Source: Phycisphaerales bacterium
GTDB lineage: Bacteria; Planctomycetota; Phycisphaerae; UBA1845
Direction of reading: 5' to 3'
Assembly (NCBI GenBank): GCA_013140575.1
Contig: JABFSN010000203.1
Coordinates: 1-38,783, forward strand
Length of the DNA stretch: 38,783 nt
Shown: in pieces, positions 24,325-33,900 of the stretch
Numbering within the stretch: position 1 is the stretch's first letter
Layout: every line of letters begins with the position of its first letter
Position numbers and translations under genes: made by a program
Notes under the pieces: model-generated
Told to the model about the DNA's origin: nothing
Databases searched by the model: none
What the model saw: only the letters and a program-made list of their open reading frames with translations

Positions 24325-26229
24325 TTAGCACGCGGGTGCCGGGGTTGCGGCCGCCTGGCCTTGAAGCGAGACCGTCGTCAGGCCGCCTGGGCGAATTCGC
24401 ACGGGCACGCGCCAGTTGAATTCAGCCGGGATGCACAGTCCGCCGTCGGTATCGGTGCAATAGACGCAGGTGAGGTTGACCATCCAAGTGACGTCGTCGC
24501 GTCCGACGGCGAAACGGATGGTGATGGGCAGCGCGGCGGGATGGGTCGCGTGGCCCGTGACCTGAGCCAACCCGGCGTGGTCCGAAACGACGCGCACGGT
24601 CCAGGGCGCGTCGGAGTTCAGGTGGGCGCCGTCGGGAAGCGTGGGCGTCAGTTTCAGCGTGATTTCGGCATCGGCGGCGACGGTTACGGCGTCGGATTGA
24701 ATGGCGTGGCCGTTTGATCGGTCGGATCGATCGGGCGCGGTCAGACCGTGGATGGTCAGTTCGTGCCAATGCCGTGAACCGAGTTCAACCATGACGACGC
24801 GGTGGTTGTTGGTGTCGGCGATGAACAACGTGTCGCCGGCGGCGTTCAGGCCGCCGGGTTCGAACAGCCCCAACGAGCCATCCGGACCGTTTGTCGCAGG
24901 ATTGCCATGCCCAAACAACGTGGTCGCGCTGCGGTCGGCGGGATCGACGATTTTGATTTTGTGGTTGTAGGTGTCGGCGATCAGAAGCTTGTCGCGCCAA
25001 GAAGTGACGCCGAGGGGGTGTTGCAGGCGAGCCCGCGGATGCGTTCCGTCGACGTCGCCGAAAACGAACAGACCCGATCCGATGATGGTGAACACGCGTT
25101 CCGCGGCTAGGTCGATGCCGCGGATGGCGCTGACCTCGCTGTCGGCGAAATAGAGGATTCCGCGGTGCAGGCAGATGCCCGATGGTTGCGACAGGGCGGC
25201 CGTTTCGACCGGTCCGTCGGCGATGTTCTCGCGGCCGGTGCCGGCCAGAGCGCGGGCGAACCCGACGGGCATTTCGATGCGCCAGATTTGATGGGTGCCG
25301 GCCATCGCGACATACAGCGTGCCGCCTTCCGTGCATAAATCCCACGGTGTACAGATGACCTGCCGGGTGCCCATTCCGCCGCCGGCGCGGTCGTACCCCA
25401 TTTCGCCCGTTCCGACGGCCGTGGTGACCTGCCCGGTGTTCAGATCGACGGCGCGGATCAGGTGATTGTCGGTGTCGGCGACGTACAGAATGTCGCCCTG
25501 AATGGCCATTCCTTGCGGATTGAAGAACGTGGCGGCGTCGGCCGGTCCGTCGTCCGCGCCGGCGACGCCGCAACCGACGATCCGAATCCGCCGACATCGG
25601 CCGAGTTCGTCCGGCCACTCGCAGATCACGATTCGGTGGTGGTTCGAATCGGCGATGAACACTTGGCGGCGATCGGAATCGGCCAAAACCTTGCCGGGGA
25701 AGGCCAGTCCCGACGCCGGTTGAACGACGCCGTCCCGTTTCAACGTCAGCGGACCGGCGGCCAGCGCTCCACGTGAACGGTGTTGTTTCAGCAATTGATC
25801 GATGGCGTTGTCGAGCGTATCGCGGTTGCCCTCGCCGGCCACCTGCAGGGCGATGAAGCCTTCCGGATCGATCAGAACGAATGTCGGCCAACTGCGTACG
25901 CCGTAGGCCCGCCAGATTTTCATGGTGTCGTCGACGACGACGGGATGTTCCATTTCGTAGCGGTGAATCGCGGATCGGATTGTCCGCCGGGACGATTCGT
26001 TGGTGAATTTGGCGCTGTGCACGCCGATGACGACCAGCGGCTGATCGGCGTATTTGCGTTCCAGATACTTCAGATCGGGCAGAATGTGGATGCAGTTGAT
26101 GCAGCAGTACGTCCAGAAATCGAGCAGGACGATCTGCCCGCGGAGTTCGCCGTCGAGGCGCAACGGCCGGTCGGTGTTCAGCCATCCCAACGGTGAATCA
26201 AGCGCGGGGGCCCTGGTTGATTCGGTCAT
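24325..26229 (-). CDS. NHLRC2-like thioredoxin-fold / NHL-repeat protein
   Basis: 634 residues with no signal peptide, so probably cytoplasmic. The N-terminal thioredoxin-like domain (about 10-150) carries FWTYCCINC (C42, C43, C46), the signature of NHLRC2-type proteins. Six NHL propeller repeats follow (about 165-480), recognisable by VADTDNH, IADTYNH and IADTNNHR segments. A C-terminal beta domain of about 130 residues ends in a Cys-bearing stretch (LTCVYC). Human NHLRC2 is required for development, but its biochemical activity and that of bacterial relatives is not established. The start overlaps the stop of the VOC gene by four bases (ATGA), indicating coupling. Confidence 0.9.
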   Translation of the reverse strand: MTESTRAPALDSPLGWLNTDRPLRLDGELRGQIVLLDFWTYCCINCIHILPDLKYLERKYADQPLVVIGVHSAKFTNESSRRTIRSAIHRYEMEHPVVVDDTMKIWRAYGVRSWPTFVLIDPEGFIALQVAGEGNRDTLDNAIDQLLKQHRSRGALAAGPLTLKRDGVVQPASGLAFPGKVLADSDRRQVFIADSNHHRIVICEWPDELGRCRRIRIVGCGVAGADDGPADAATFFNPQGMAIQGDILYVADTDNHLIRAVDLNTGQVTTAVGTGEMGYDRAGGGMGTRQVICTPWDLCTEGGTLYVAMAGTHQIWRIEMPVGFARALAGTGRENIADGPVETAALSQPSGICLHRGILYFADSEVSAIRGIDLAAERVFTIIGSGLFVFGDVDGTHPRARLQHPLGVTSWRDKLLIADTYNHKIKIVDPADRSATTLFGHGNPATNGPDGSLGLFEPGGLNAAGDTLFIADTNNHRVVMVELGSRHWHELTIHGLTAPDRSDRSNGHAIQSDAVTVAADAEITLKLTPTLPDGAHLNSDAPWTVRVVSDHAGLAQVTGHATHPAALPITIRFAVGRDDVTWMVNLTCVYCTDTDGGLCIPAEFNWRVPVRIRPGGLTTVSLQGQAAATPAPAC

Positions 26230-26723
26230 GCTTCATCCCCCGGTCGACGGTTCCGCCACATGCCGCGGGTGACGAGTTCGGTCGAATTGCCGGCCGGGTC
26301 GCGGAAATAAATGGACCGCGACCCGTCACCCCACGTGATTTCCCGCTCGATGGGCACGCCGTTCGTGTTCAGATGATCCCGCCAGGCGTTCAATTCATCG
26401 GTTTCGATGGCCATCGCCACATGTCCGGGCCCGGTGGAACCATGCGCCGGGACGTCCTGTTTTTTAGAGGTTTCGTCGGGATTAAAAATCAGCAGCACGC
26501 TTGTGTCGCTGACGTAAAAGAACACGTGCCGGGGGTATTCGGCCGTCATGCGCGACAGTCCGAGCACCTGCCCGTAAAACGTATCCATCGCGGCCAGGTC
26601 GCGGGCGTACAGACAGGTTTCCAGCACGTGCAGGATTTTGGGCACGATTTCGGTCCGTTCGACTACGGCAAACCGCGGCGGCACCGCCGTCGCGCAAATT
26701 CCATCACGGGGCGGATCGTACAC
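26226..26723 (-). CDS. VOC (glyoxalase/bleomycin-resistance/dioxygenase) superfamily protein
   Basis: 165 residues at the longest, with a GTG start at 26723; an internal GTG at 26645 would give about 139 residues and begin just before the domain. Two beta-alpha-beta-beta-beta modules of the vicinal oxygen chelate fold are visible. Possible metal ligands are a His in LHVLET (residue 32), a His in GPGHVAM and a Glu in NSTEL. DPAGNSTELVTRG is a typical C-terminal VOC segment. Substrate is unknown. It heads a unit with the NHLRC2-like gene and is divergent from the DUF971 gene. Confidence 0.85.
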   Translation of the reverse strand: MYDPPRDGICATAVPPRFAVVERTEIVPKILHVLETCLYARDLAAMDTFYGQVLGLSRMTAEYPRHVFFYVSDTSVLLIFNPDETSKKQDVPAHGSTGPGHVAMAIETDELNAWRDHLNTNGVPIEREITWGDGSRSIYFRDPAGNSTELVTRGMWRNRRPGDEA

Positions 26724-26729
26724 GCTTCA

Positions 26730-26757
26730 TTGTCCCTTGCGAAGGCGATGATAGACT
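26730..26757 (+). promoter_or_regulatory. Candidate promoter TTGTCC-16-TAGACT for the DUF971 gene
   Basis: TTGTCC and TAGACT are separated by 16 nt within the 84-bp divergent gap. The predicted start near 26764 gives a leader of about 44 nt. The -35 hexamer is identical to that of the Cys-rich gene promoter at 16706-16711. Confidence 0.33.
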
Positions 26758-26807
26758 GCCGAGCCGGTGTCGCGCTGCCGCGCATGGCGATGAACGGTGG
26801 TTTTCGC

Positions 26808-27119
26808 ATGACGCATCCCGCACCGACGGATATCAAGGCCAAACGCGCCGACGGCGTATTGCAGATTACCTGGCCGGACGGGCGCGTCGTGTGTTATCCA
26901 TTCAAGGGAATACGAATCGCGTGCGCCTGTGCGTCGTGCGTCGACGAATTCACCGGGAAGCGCCTGCTGGATCCGGCGTCGATTCCCGATGATATCGGCA
27001 TTGAATCCATGGCGTTGGTCGGCGCGTACGCGGTCAGGATCCGCTGGACCGACGGGCATGATACGGGCCTGTACACGTGGGAACGGCTGCGGTCGATTTC
27101 AGGTTGTGGCGATGCATAG
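26808..27119 (+). CDS. DUF971 (gamma-butyrobetaine hydroxylase N-terminal-like) protein
   Basis: 103 residues. The ATG at 26808 has GGTGG about 7 nt upstream; in-frame ATGs at 26784 and 26790 lack such a site. The pattern of a W-x-DG-x-x-x-x-YPF start, a central C-x-C-x-x-C (ACACASC), then VGAYAVRIRWTDGHDTGLYTWERL is typical of DUF971, the small zinc-binding domain also found at the N-terminus of gamma-butyrobetaine hydroxylases. Stand-alone bacterial forms are often linked to iron-sulfur metabolism, but the role is not settled. The gene is followed by a REP-like element. Confidence 0.88.
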   Translation: MTHPAPTDIKAKRADGVLQITWPDGRVVCYPFKGIRIACACASCVDEFTGKRLLDPASIPDDIGIESMALVGAYAVRIRWTDGHDTGLYTWERLRSISGCGDA

Positions 27120-27147
27120 CGCCCCGACGCAGCCGGCGTTTCGGAAC

Positions 27148-27265
27148 GGGTGGCACGAACAACGGTACGCCGTTGTCCGTGCGGCCAGGGCGGGGCTGAA
27201 GAAGTCGATTCGAATTCCACGCGAGAGAAGACACGGGCAAGCGAGTACGCTTGCCCGTGCCACCC
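27148..27265. repeat. REP-like paired hairpins with shared inverted outer ends
   Basis: Two palindromes lie in the 222-bp gap. The first has arms 27153-27165 and 27170-27182 (13 bp, one mismatch, loop TACG). The second has arms 27232-27243 and 27248-27259 (12 bp, perfect, loop AGTA). The outer ends are inverted copies of one another: GGGTGGCACG at 27148-27157 and CGTGCCACCC at 27256-27265. This is the arrangement of a REP doublet (BIME-like). Neither hairpin is followed by a T-run, so simple termination is unlikely, though mRNA 3'-end protection for the DUF971 transcript is possible. Confidence 0.65.
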
Positions 27266-27341
27266 GAAAACGGAAGTGCATCGGGGCCTTGACCGGGCGG
27301 CAAGCCCACCACGTTAATGGCGAACAAGGAATGCCACATTT

Positions 27342-28358
27342 ATGACGAGTGAGCCAACCCCCGTGACGCAACCAGAATCGGAATCCGCAACGACAACGGA
27401 AACGGCGACGGCCCATCCGACGCGCGTCCTGTTGACCGGCGCCACCGGTTTCGTCGGTCGTTACGTATTGCGCGAGATTCTGAACCGCGGTCACCGCGCC
27501 ATTTGCCTGACACGATCGAGGTCGGCGCTGGCCGACGTCGCACGCAGTTTGGATCGCAGCCGGATCGTCGCAGTGGACGGCTCGCTGTTCGATTCCGGCG
27601 CGTTGCGCGACGCCGCGGCACAGTCGGATTCGGCCATTCACCTGGTGGGCATCATTATGGAACGGCGGTGGCGGGGGCAGACGTTTGAACACGTGCATCG
27701 CGAGGGAACGGAGCGGGTGGTGAACGCGGTGCGCGCCGGCGGCATCCGGCGATACCTGCACATGAGCGCGCTGGGAACCCGGGCCGACGCGGTTGCGCGA
27801 TACCATCGCACCAAATTCGCCGCCGAACAGTGCGTGCGGGCGAGCGGACTGCAATGGACGATCTTCCGGCCGAGCCTGATTCACGGTCCGGACGGCGAAT
27901 TCATGCAGTTGATGAAGCGGTTCGCGTGTGGATGGATTCCGCCGGTGACGCCCTATTTCGGAACGGGGGAGTCGCGGATTCAACCGGTGTCGGTTCGCGA
28001 CGTGGCCTATTGCATGGTCGACGCGTTGGCACGCGACGCGACCATCGGACAAACGTTCGAGATGGGCGGCCCGGATCGCTACAACTGGAAGGAACTTTAC
28101 CAGACCTGTCGGCGATTGATGCCCGGCGCCAAACGTTGGAAGCTGATGGTGTCGCAGCCGGTGCCGGTGGCCAAGCTGGTCGCGCGCACTATCATGAAAA
28201 CCCCGTTGGTTCCAACCGCGTTGAAATTCAACGTCGATCAAGTGGCCATGTCGCAGGAAGACAGCGTTTGCGAAATCGCACCCGTCGAATCCTCGTTCGG
28301 CATCCGCCTTCGGCGTTTCGAGGACGAGTTGTCGCGCTATGCGGAGTTGATCCGTTAG
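27342..28358 (+). CDS. NAD(P)-binding atypical SDR, complex I NDUFA9-like
   Basis: 338 residues. After a Thr/Glu-rich N-terminal tail of about 25 residues comes VLLTGATGFVGRYVL, the GxxGxxG nucleotide-binding motif of extended or atypical short-chain dehydrogenases. The segments AIHLVGII, HMSALGT, YHRTKFAAE (YxxxK type) and RPSLIHGP follow the NDUFA9-like subgroup. In mitochondria that protein is an NADPH-binding accessory subunit of complex I; bacterial members are often stand-alone and of uncertain function. AAGGAA lies about 10 nt upstream of the ATG at 27342. Confidence 0.85.
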   Translation: MTSEPTPVTQPESESATTTETATAHPTRVLLTGATGFVGRYVLREILNRGHRAICLTRSRSALADVARSLDRSRIVAVDGSLFDSGALRDAAAQSDSAIHLVGIIMERRWRGQTFEHVHREGTERVVNAVRAGGIRRYLHMSALGTRADAVARYHRTKFAAEQCVRASGLQWTIFRPSLIHGPDGEFMQLMKRFACGWIPPVTPYFGTGESRIQPVSVRDVAYCMVDALARDATIGQTFEMGGPDRYNWKELYQTCRRLMPGAKRWKLMVSQPVPVAKLVARTIMKTPLVPTALKFNVDQVAMSQEDSVCEIAPVESSFGIRLRRFEDELSRYAELIR

Positions 28359-28402
28359 CCGCCGGACAAACGTGATGGGTCCGCGGATTCCGACCCAACG
28401 AC

Positions 28403-28419
28403 CGTCCCGATTAGGGACG
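28403..28419 (+). other. Perfect 6-bp hairpin downstream of the NDUFA9-like gene
   Basis: CGTCCC and GGGACG pair around a GATTA loop, 44 nt past the stop. There is no T-run directly after it (the nearest is at 28433-28436), so it is at best a weak terminator or an mRNA 3' stabiliser. Confidence 0.3.
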
Positions 28420-28437
28420 ATCATGACGCCCGTTTTC

Positions 28438-28466
28438 TTGACACTCCCGTGATCGGAAGCTACGGT
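28438..28466 (+). promoter_or_regulatory. Candidate purA promoter with perfect -35 (TTGACA-17-TACGGT)
   Basis: TTGACA at 28438-28443 is a perfect -35 consensus, followed after exactly 17 nt by TACGGT, a weak -10 (three of six). Initiation near 28473 would give a leader of about 107 nt that contains the terminator hairpin at 28494-28515. Confidence 0.42.
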
Positions 28467-28493
28467 ATCGTCGAATTGGTTCCTGCCATTCAT

Positions 28494-28515
28494 CGGACCT
28501 GAACAGGTCCGTTTT
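28494..28515 (+). terminator. Intrinsic terminator or attenuator in the purA leader
   Basis: CGGACCT (28494-28500) pairs with AGGTCCG (28505-28511) around a GAAC loop, and TTTT follows directly. It lies 135 nt after the NDUFA9-like stop and 65 nt before the purA start. It could end the upstream transcript. If the TTGACA promoter just before it is real, it would instead act as an attenuator of purA. Confidence 0.5.
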
Positions 28516-28579
28516 GCCGTCGTGGGTTTTAGCGTCGACGCCGACGTGGATCGGCGATGACGTGTTGGGGGTCGAGGGA

Positions 28580-29926
28580 ATGGCATCGCGCGGTCCGAAC
28601 GGGCACACCTGCGTCGTCGGTCTTGGCTGGGGAGACGAGGGCAAGGGCAAGATCGTCGATCTGTTGTGCCCCGACTACGACGTCGTCGTGCGGTTCAACG
28701 GCGGCGCCAACGCCGGCCACACCGTCTGCGTCGACGGCGAAAAGTACGCGTTGCACCTGTTGCCGACCGGCACGCTGCACACCCATATTCAATCGGTCAT
28801 CGGGCCCGGTGTGGTTGTCGATCCGATTGCGCTCGTGACGGAGATCGACGCGATGGCGGCGCGGGGACTGTCCGTCGAGGGGCGCCTGCACATCAGCGAC
28901 CGCGCCCATCTGGTGATGCCGTACCACCAATTGGAGGACCGTCTGGGCGAATCGGCCGCGCCCGCCGACGAACAGATCGGCACGACGGTCCGCGGCATCG
29001 GTCCCTGTTACGCGGACAAGATGCGGCGCACGGCCGGGTTGCGGGTTTGCGATCTGTTCGACGCGGCCCGCTTCCGCGAGCGCGTCGCCGAAATCGTCCG
29101 GTACAAGTCGGCCGTGTTCAAGGCGGCCTACGATTACCGCGACGAATTGGACGCCGGGGCCATCGCGGCCGACGTCCTGGCCGCCGCCGATCGACTGCAG
29201 CCCCTGCTCCGCGACGCGACGCAGTTTCTGCAGGACCAAATGGCCGATGGACGGCGATTGCTGTTCGAGGGCGCCAACGGGGCGATGCTGGACATCGACC
29301 ACGGAACGTATCCGTACGTGACGTCCAGCACCACGACTGCCGCCGGCGTCGCGTCCGGCGCTGGCGTTCCGCCGGGATCGGCCCGGCACGTGCTGGGTGT
29401 GGTCAAGGCCTATTCAACCCGTGTCGGCCGCGGACCGTTCGTCACGGAACTGAACAGCGAAACCGGCGACGCGATTCGAAAAGCCGGAAACGAATACGGC
29501 ACCACCACCGGCCGGCCGCGGCGTTGCGGCTGGTTTGACGCCGTGGCCACGCGTTACGCCGTGCGATTGGGCGGGGTGACGGAACTGGCGGTAATGCATC
29601 TGGATACGTTGACCGGATTTCGCACGATCGGGGTTTGCACCGGCTATCGTGTCGATGGTCGCACGGTTACGACGATTCCGCCCGATTGCGACGCGCTGGC
29701 CCGCGCCGAACCGGTGATCGAATTCGCGGACGGATGGGATTCCAATCCGGCCGGCGCTACCACCGTCGATGAACTGCCCGATCCGGCGCGACGGTATCTG
29801 GCCCGCGTCGAGGAATTGGTCGGCGTTCCCGTCACCATTGTCAGCGTTGGTCCCCAGCGCCATCAGACGTTGTTCGGCCGCACGCAAGTTTGCGACCGCG
29901 GGCGATCCGTCGCCGCGCCCGCCTGA
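28580..29926 (+). CDS. purA: Adenylosuccinate synthetase
   Basis: 448 residues, slightly longer than the typical 425-435. The enzyme makes adenylosuccinate from IMP, aspartate and GTP, the first step from IMP to AMP. The start is ATG 28580, directly before the conserved N-terminus, with GGGGGT about 8 nt upstream; the open frame to 28514 is not needed. The phosphate loop GWGDEGKGK contains catalytic D19, and H47 in GGANAGHTV is the second catalytic residue. Also visible are GTTVRGIGPCYADK, FEGANGAMLDIDHGTYPYVTSS, and GRPRRCGWFD in the aspartate-binding region. uppS follows after 6 bp, so the two are probably co-transcribed. Confidence 0.97.
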   Translation: MASRGPNGHTCVVGLGWGDEGKGKIVDLLCPDYDVVVRFNGGANAGHTVCVDGEKYALHLLPTGTLHTHIQSVIGPGVVVDPIALVTEIDAMAARGLSVEGRLHISDRAHLVMPYHQLEDRLGESAAPADEQIGTTVRGIGPCYADKMRRTAGLRVCDLFDAARFRERVAEIVRYKSAVFKAAYDYRDELDAGAIAADVLAAADRLQPLLRDATQFLQDQMADGRRLLFEGANGAMLDIDHGTYPYVTSSTTTAAGVASGAGVPPGSARHVLGVVKAYSTRVGRGPFVTELNSETGDAIRKAGNEYGTTTGRPRRCGWFDAVATRYAVRLGGVTELAVMHLDTLTGFRTIGVCTGYRVDGRTVTTIPPDCDALARAEPVIEFADGWDSNPAGATTVDELPDPARRYLARVEELVGVPVTIVSVGPQRHQTLFGRTQVCDRGRSVAAPA

Positions 29927-29932
29927 TTCACC

Positions 29933-30748
29933 ATGCGTGATGCACCATTGGATCCCCGGGACACGATCGGCCTGGAACCGGAACAACTGCCCCGGCACAT
30001 CGCCATCATCATGGACGGAAACGGCCGATGGGCCCGGCAACGCGGGCTGCCGCGGATCAACGGTCATGCCGAAGGCGCCAAGGCCGTCCGGGCAGTGGTC
30101 ACGTATTGCGCCCGCTTGGGAATCGAAGCGCTGACGTTGTACAGCTTCAGTTCCGAAAACTGGAAACGGCCCCGGGCGGAGGTCGATTTCCTGATGGAAT
30201 TGTACGGTCAATACCTGATCGCCGAACGCGGCGAAATCACCGAAAACAACGTGCGTTTGATTCACATCGGACGGCGCGAGGGCCTGCCGGCGTCGGTGCT
30301 GGGAGAAATGGACACCACGGTCGCGCTCAGCCGTGACAATTCAGGCTTGAAACTATGCCTGGCGCTCAATTACGGATCGCGCGACGAAATCGTTTCCGCG
30401 GTCAAACGCATCGCCGGCGACATTCGCGACGGTCGACGGTCGGTCGACGACATCGATGAACAGTTGATCGGCGATTCACTGCAAACGGCAGGCGTGCGGG
30501 ACCCGGATTTGCTGATCCGCACTGCCGGTGAATTCCGGGTCAGTAATTTTTTACTGTGGCAAATCAGCTACGCTGAAATTGTGGTGACGCCGCGGTTGTG
30601 GCCGGAGTTCACCGTCGACGAGCTGAACGCCGCCATCATCGAATTCGCCCGTCGCGAACGCCGTTACGGCGACGTCGCACCCCGCTCGGCGCCGCCGCGA
30701 ACGACACCGGCCTTCACCGGTTCGTCCGATTCAGGCGGAGGCCCGTAA
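29933..30748 (+). CDS. uppS: Isoprenyl transferase (undecaprenyl diphosphate synthase)
   Basis: 271 residues. The cis-prenyltransferase condenses isopentenyl units onto farnesyl diphosphate to make the lipid carrier for cell-wall precursors. Motifs are HIAIIMDGNGRWA with catalytic D28, GHAEGAKAV, LYSFSSENW, LLIRTAGEFRVSNFLLWQ and a final WPEF. The C-terminal 25 residues are Pro/Ser/Gly-rich and beyond the conserved domain. The ATG at 29933 lies 6 bp after the purA stop with only a weak ribosome-binding site, which fits translation by coupling. Confidence 0.95.
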   Translation: MRDAPLDPRDTIGLEPEQLPRHIAIIMDGNGRWARQRGLPRINGHAEGAKAVRAVVTYCARLGIEALTLYSFSSENWKRPRAEVDFLMELYGQYLIAERGEITENNVRLIHIGRREGLPASVLGEMDTTVALSRDNSGLKLCLALNYGSRDEIVSAVKRIAGDIRDGRRSVDDIDEQLIGDSLQTAGVRDPDLLIRTAGEFRVSNFLLWQISYAEIVVTPRLWPEFTVDELNAAIIEFARRERRYGDVAPRSAPPRTTPAFTGSSDSGGGP

Positions 30749-30764
30749 AAACCGTGTTTTGGAG

Positions 30765-30793
30765 TTGAATTTTCGCGCCCGTCCCACCAGAAT
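30765..30793 (+). promoter_or_regulatory. Candidate promoter TTGAAT-17-CAGAAT before the FG-GAP/DUF1111 gene
   Basis: Both hexamers match four of six consensus bases with 17-nt spacing, just after the uppS stop. The leader to the ATG at 30950 would be about 150 nt and contains hairpins at 30866-30882 (CGAACCA/TGGTTCG) and 30905-30928. Confidence 0.3.
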
Positions 30794-30904
30794 GGGGGCT
30801 GGGTTTACCGGCCTACGGGTACGGGCCGCATTCATGAACGGCCCGATCGGCCCACGATGGTGCCGCGAACCATGTTGGTTCGGGCATCGGAAGGGGGCCG
30901 CGAG

Positions 30905-30928
30905 CGATTCCCGTAATCACGGGAGTCG
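30905..30928 (+). other. Leader hairpin immediately upstream of the FG-GAP/DUF1111 gene
   Basis: CGATTCCCGT pairs with ACGGGAGTCG around AATC, giving ten pairs including one G-U in RNA. It ends 21 nt before the ATG at 30950, just ahead of the AGGGAG ribosome-binding site at about 30939-30944. It could affect translation or message stability, but there is no further evidence. Confidence 0.35.
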
Positions 30929-30949
30929 TGATCAAAACAGGGAGATTCT

Positions 30950-33900
30950 ATGTTGTCGGGTCGAATCGCGTTCGTGTCCCATGTTCAATCGAATCGCCTC
31001 CTGATGTTGATGTCGACCGTCGCGGCCATGTCGCCGTTCGTGCGACCGGAATCCGCCGCGGCCGGGACGGGCGGGGCATGGGTCGAGTTCGCGGACGAAA
31101 CATCGACTCGGCTGGTGGTCATTCCATCGCTGGGCGTCAGCGACCCCGACGAAAAGGAATACGCCTGGGCCGACATCGACAAGGACGGTGACATCGACCT
31201 GGTCTGCGTCCGCAAGGAACCGTGGACCTCGCCGGGTCGCCGTCGCAACGTCTTGTTCATGAACGAAGGCGTCGCCGACGGTCACGCGATCAACGGCGTT
31301 CTGGTGGATCGCACCAACCAATACGCGACGTCTGCCGACGACGGCGGACAGGGATTCCTGGATTTGACCAACGACCGCGACGTTGCGCTGGTGGACGTGA
31401 ACAACGACACGTGGCTGGACATGGTCACGGCCACCACCATCAGCGACGGTCTGCCCAAGACGATTTCGCATCCCCGGGTGTACAGGAACCTGGGCAACAA
31501 CGGGAACGGTGACTGGCTCGGTTTCCGCTACGAACAGGCACGGATACCGCAGTTGTTGACCATCCCGGGCGGATCGGCCGTGGCGCCGCGATTCTGTTCG
31601 GTCGCGGGCAAGGACCTTACCGGCGATGGATTCGCCGACCTCTATTTTGGCGACTACGACAGCAGCGGCGCGGGCGGCGATCAGGAGCCATCGCAAATTG
31701 ACCTCAACGACCGGCTGCTAATCAACAACGGCGCAGGCTTTTTCACCGATTCCGCCTACACGCGTATGTCGCAGGCCATGCTGGTCTCGGCGTTCAGCAT
31801 GGCCGTCGCCATCGAGGACATGAACGGCGACGGGTTTGTCGACATCGTGAAGGACACGGCGCTAAACGTCCCCCAACGCGTGTCGATCGCCTACAACAAT
31901 CCGGCCAACCAGGGTTTTTTCGACGTATTTGACAGCGGCGTGTACACGCTGGCGCCCTACCACACCACCGTCGGCGACCTGAACAACGATTCGAGGCTCG
32001 ACCTGGTCATTACGGACGACGGGTCGGATCGCTATTTGCTGAACACGGGCAATGGCGCCCAAAACCAGGCCCTATTTTCCAGCCGAACGTTCAGCTTTCA
32101 GACCGGAGGCGACGACGGATTCGGCGGCGATTCGGTCATCGCCGACCTCAACAAGGATGGATTCAAGGACGTTTTGATCACCGACGTGGACATCGACATT
32201 TCCGGCTGTGATCGCCGTCTGCACATCTATCGAAACCTCGGGAACCTCCCCACCGTAACCCTGCAGGAGCAATTGAGCGGCGGCACGCCCGAACCATGGA
32301 TGCCCAACGGCGCGCACGACGTGGCTGTTTTCGATCTGAACGGCGACAACTGGCTGGACATGGTCATCGGCACCTGCAACGGCACCGAAGTGTGGATCAA
32401 CCAGCCGCCCACCGATCTTCAGTTCGCCTATCCGGACGGTCTGCCCGCCGACATCGTCCCCGATCAGATCACCCAGTTCGACACCGTGGTCAGTGGCACC
32501 GGCTCGGTTCCCCAGCCCGGTACCGGCCGGATATTCATTTCCGTGGACGGCGCCCCGTTCACCGATTCGGCCATGCCGCAATCCGCGCCCAACGAATACG
32601 TGGCGATGCTGCCGGCCGTGCCCTGCACGTCAACCGTTCGCTACTATTTCAGCGCCGAGACCACCGACCCGATCACCATCACCGACCCCCGCGGGGCGCC
32701 GCTGACCACCTATTTCGCGGTGGCCAACGTGGGATCCGAGACCGTCATCGACGAAAAGTTTGAAGCGCCCGATCCCGGATGGACGGTCAGCGACCAAAAC
32801 GTGTTGACCGGTGCGTGGGTGCGGGTCGATCCCGTGGGATCGTTCTTCCCCGACGGCAGCACCACCCCCGCCCAGCCGGGCGATGATTTCGGCGCCGCCA
32901 CCGACGAGACCATGTGCTGGGTGACCGGGCAGCATTCCGGCGGAGCGGCCGGTCTGACCGATCTCGACGGCGGTCCCACGATCCTGACCTCCCCGATCAT
33001 CGACGTCGCCGGCGTGGACGCGATCATCAGCTACGCCCGATGGCAGTACAGCAGCGTCGGCGGGGCTTCCATTCTCGATGAATTGATCACCGAAATCACC
33101 AACAACGGCGGCGATTGGGTCCGCGTCGATGGAGTATTCAACACCGGGTCCGCGTGGAACGTCCATTCCTTCAAAATCAGCGACTACGTGCCGCCTACGG
33201 CCACGGTCCAGGTTCGGTTCGTCGCGTCCGATCAACCCAACAACTCGATCACCGAGTCGGCCATTGATAATTTCACGGTCACGAAGCTGCTGTGCGAGTT
33301 CACCTGCACCATCGACGGCGATTGCGACGACGGGCTGTATTGCAACGGCGCTGAATCGTGCGTCGAGGGCGAGTGCCTGTCCGCCCCGCCGCCGTGTCCC
33401 CAGCAGTTCTGCGACGACGTCACCGATGCGTGCTCGTTGATCCTGCAGCCGCGCATGGGCGACCCGCTGGCGGGTTTGACCGCCGGACAACTCGACCGGT
33501 TCAACCAGGGTTCAACGAGATTCAATCAGACGCTGTCCATTCCCAACGGATTGGGTCCCATTTTCAATCAAAACAGTTGCGCGGCCTGCCACAACGGAAG
33601 CGGGGCGGGCGGCGCCGGTTCCATATTGGTCACCCGCTTCGGATTCGCGGACAAAAACGGGTTCGACCCGCTCGCCTCCCTCGGGGGCTCACTGTTGCAG
33701 TCGCAAGCCATCAGCGGCACGTGCAGCGAGCAGGTCCCCGTTGAATCCAACATCGCCGCCAATCGCGTGACCCCATCCGTTTTCGGCGACGGCTTGGTCG
33801 AATCGGTCGACGACGCCGACATCCTCGCCGGCGAATCGTCGCCGCCGCCGGGCATCACCGGGGCGGCGCACATGGTTCCCGCGCTGGAAGACCCGCCGGC

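Noticed and set aside
27099-28586. 495-codon minus-strand frame opposite the NDUFA9-like gene
   Set aside because: The plus strand encodes a recognisable Rossmann protein; the minus frame is compositionally biased and featureless.
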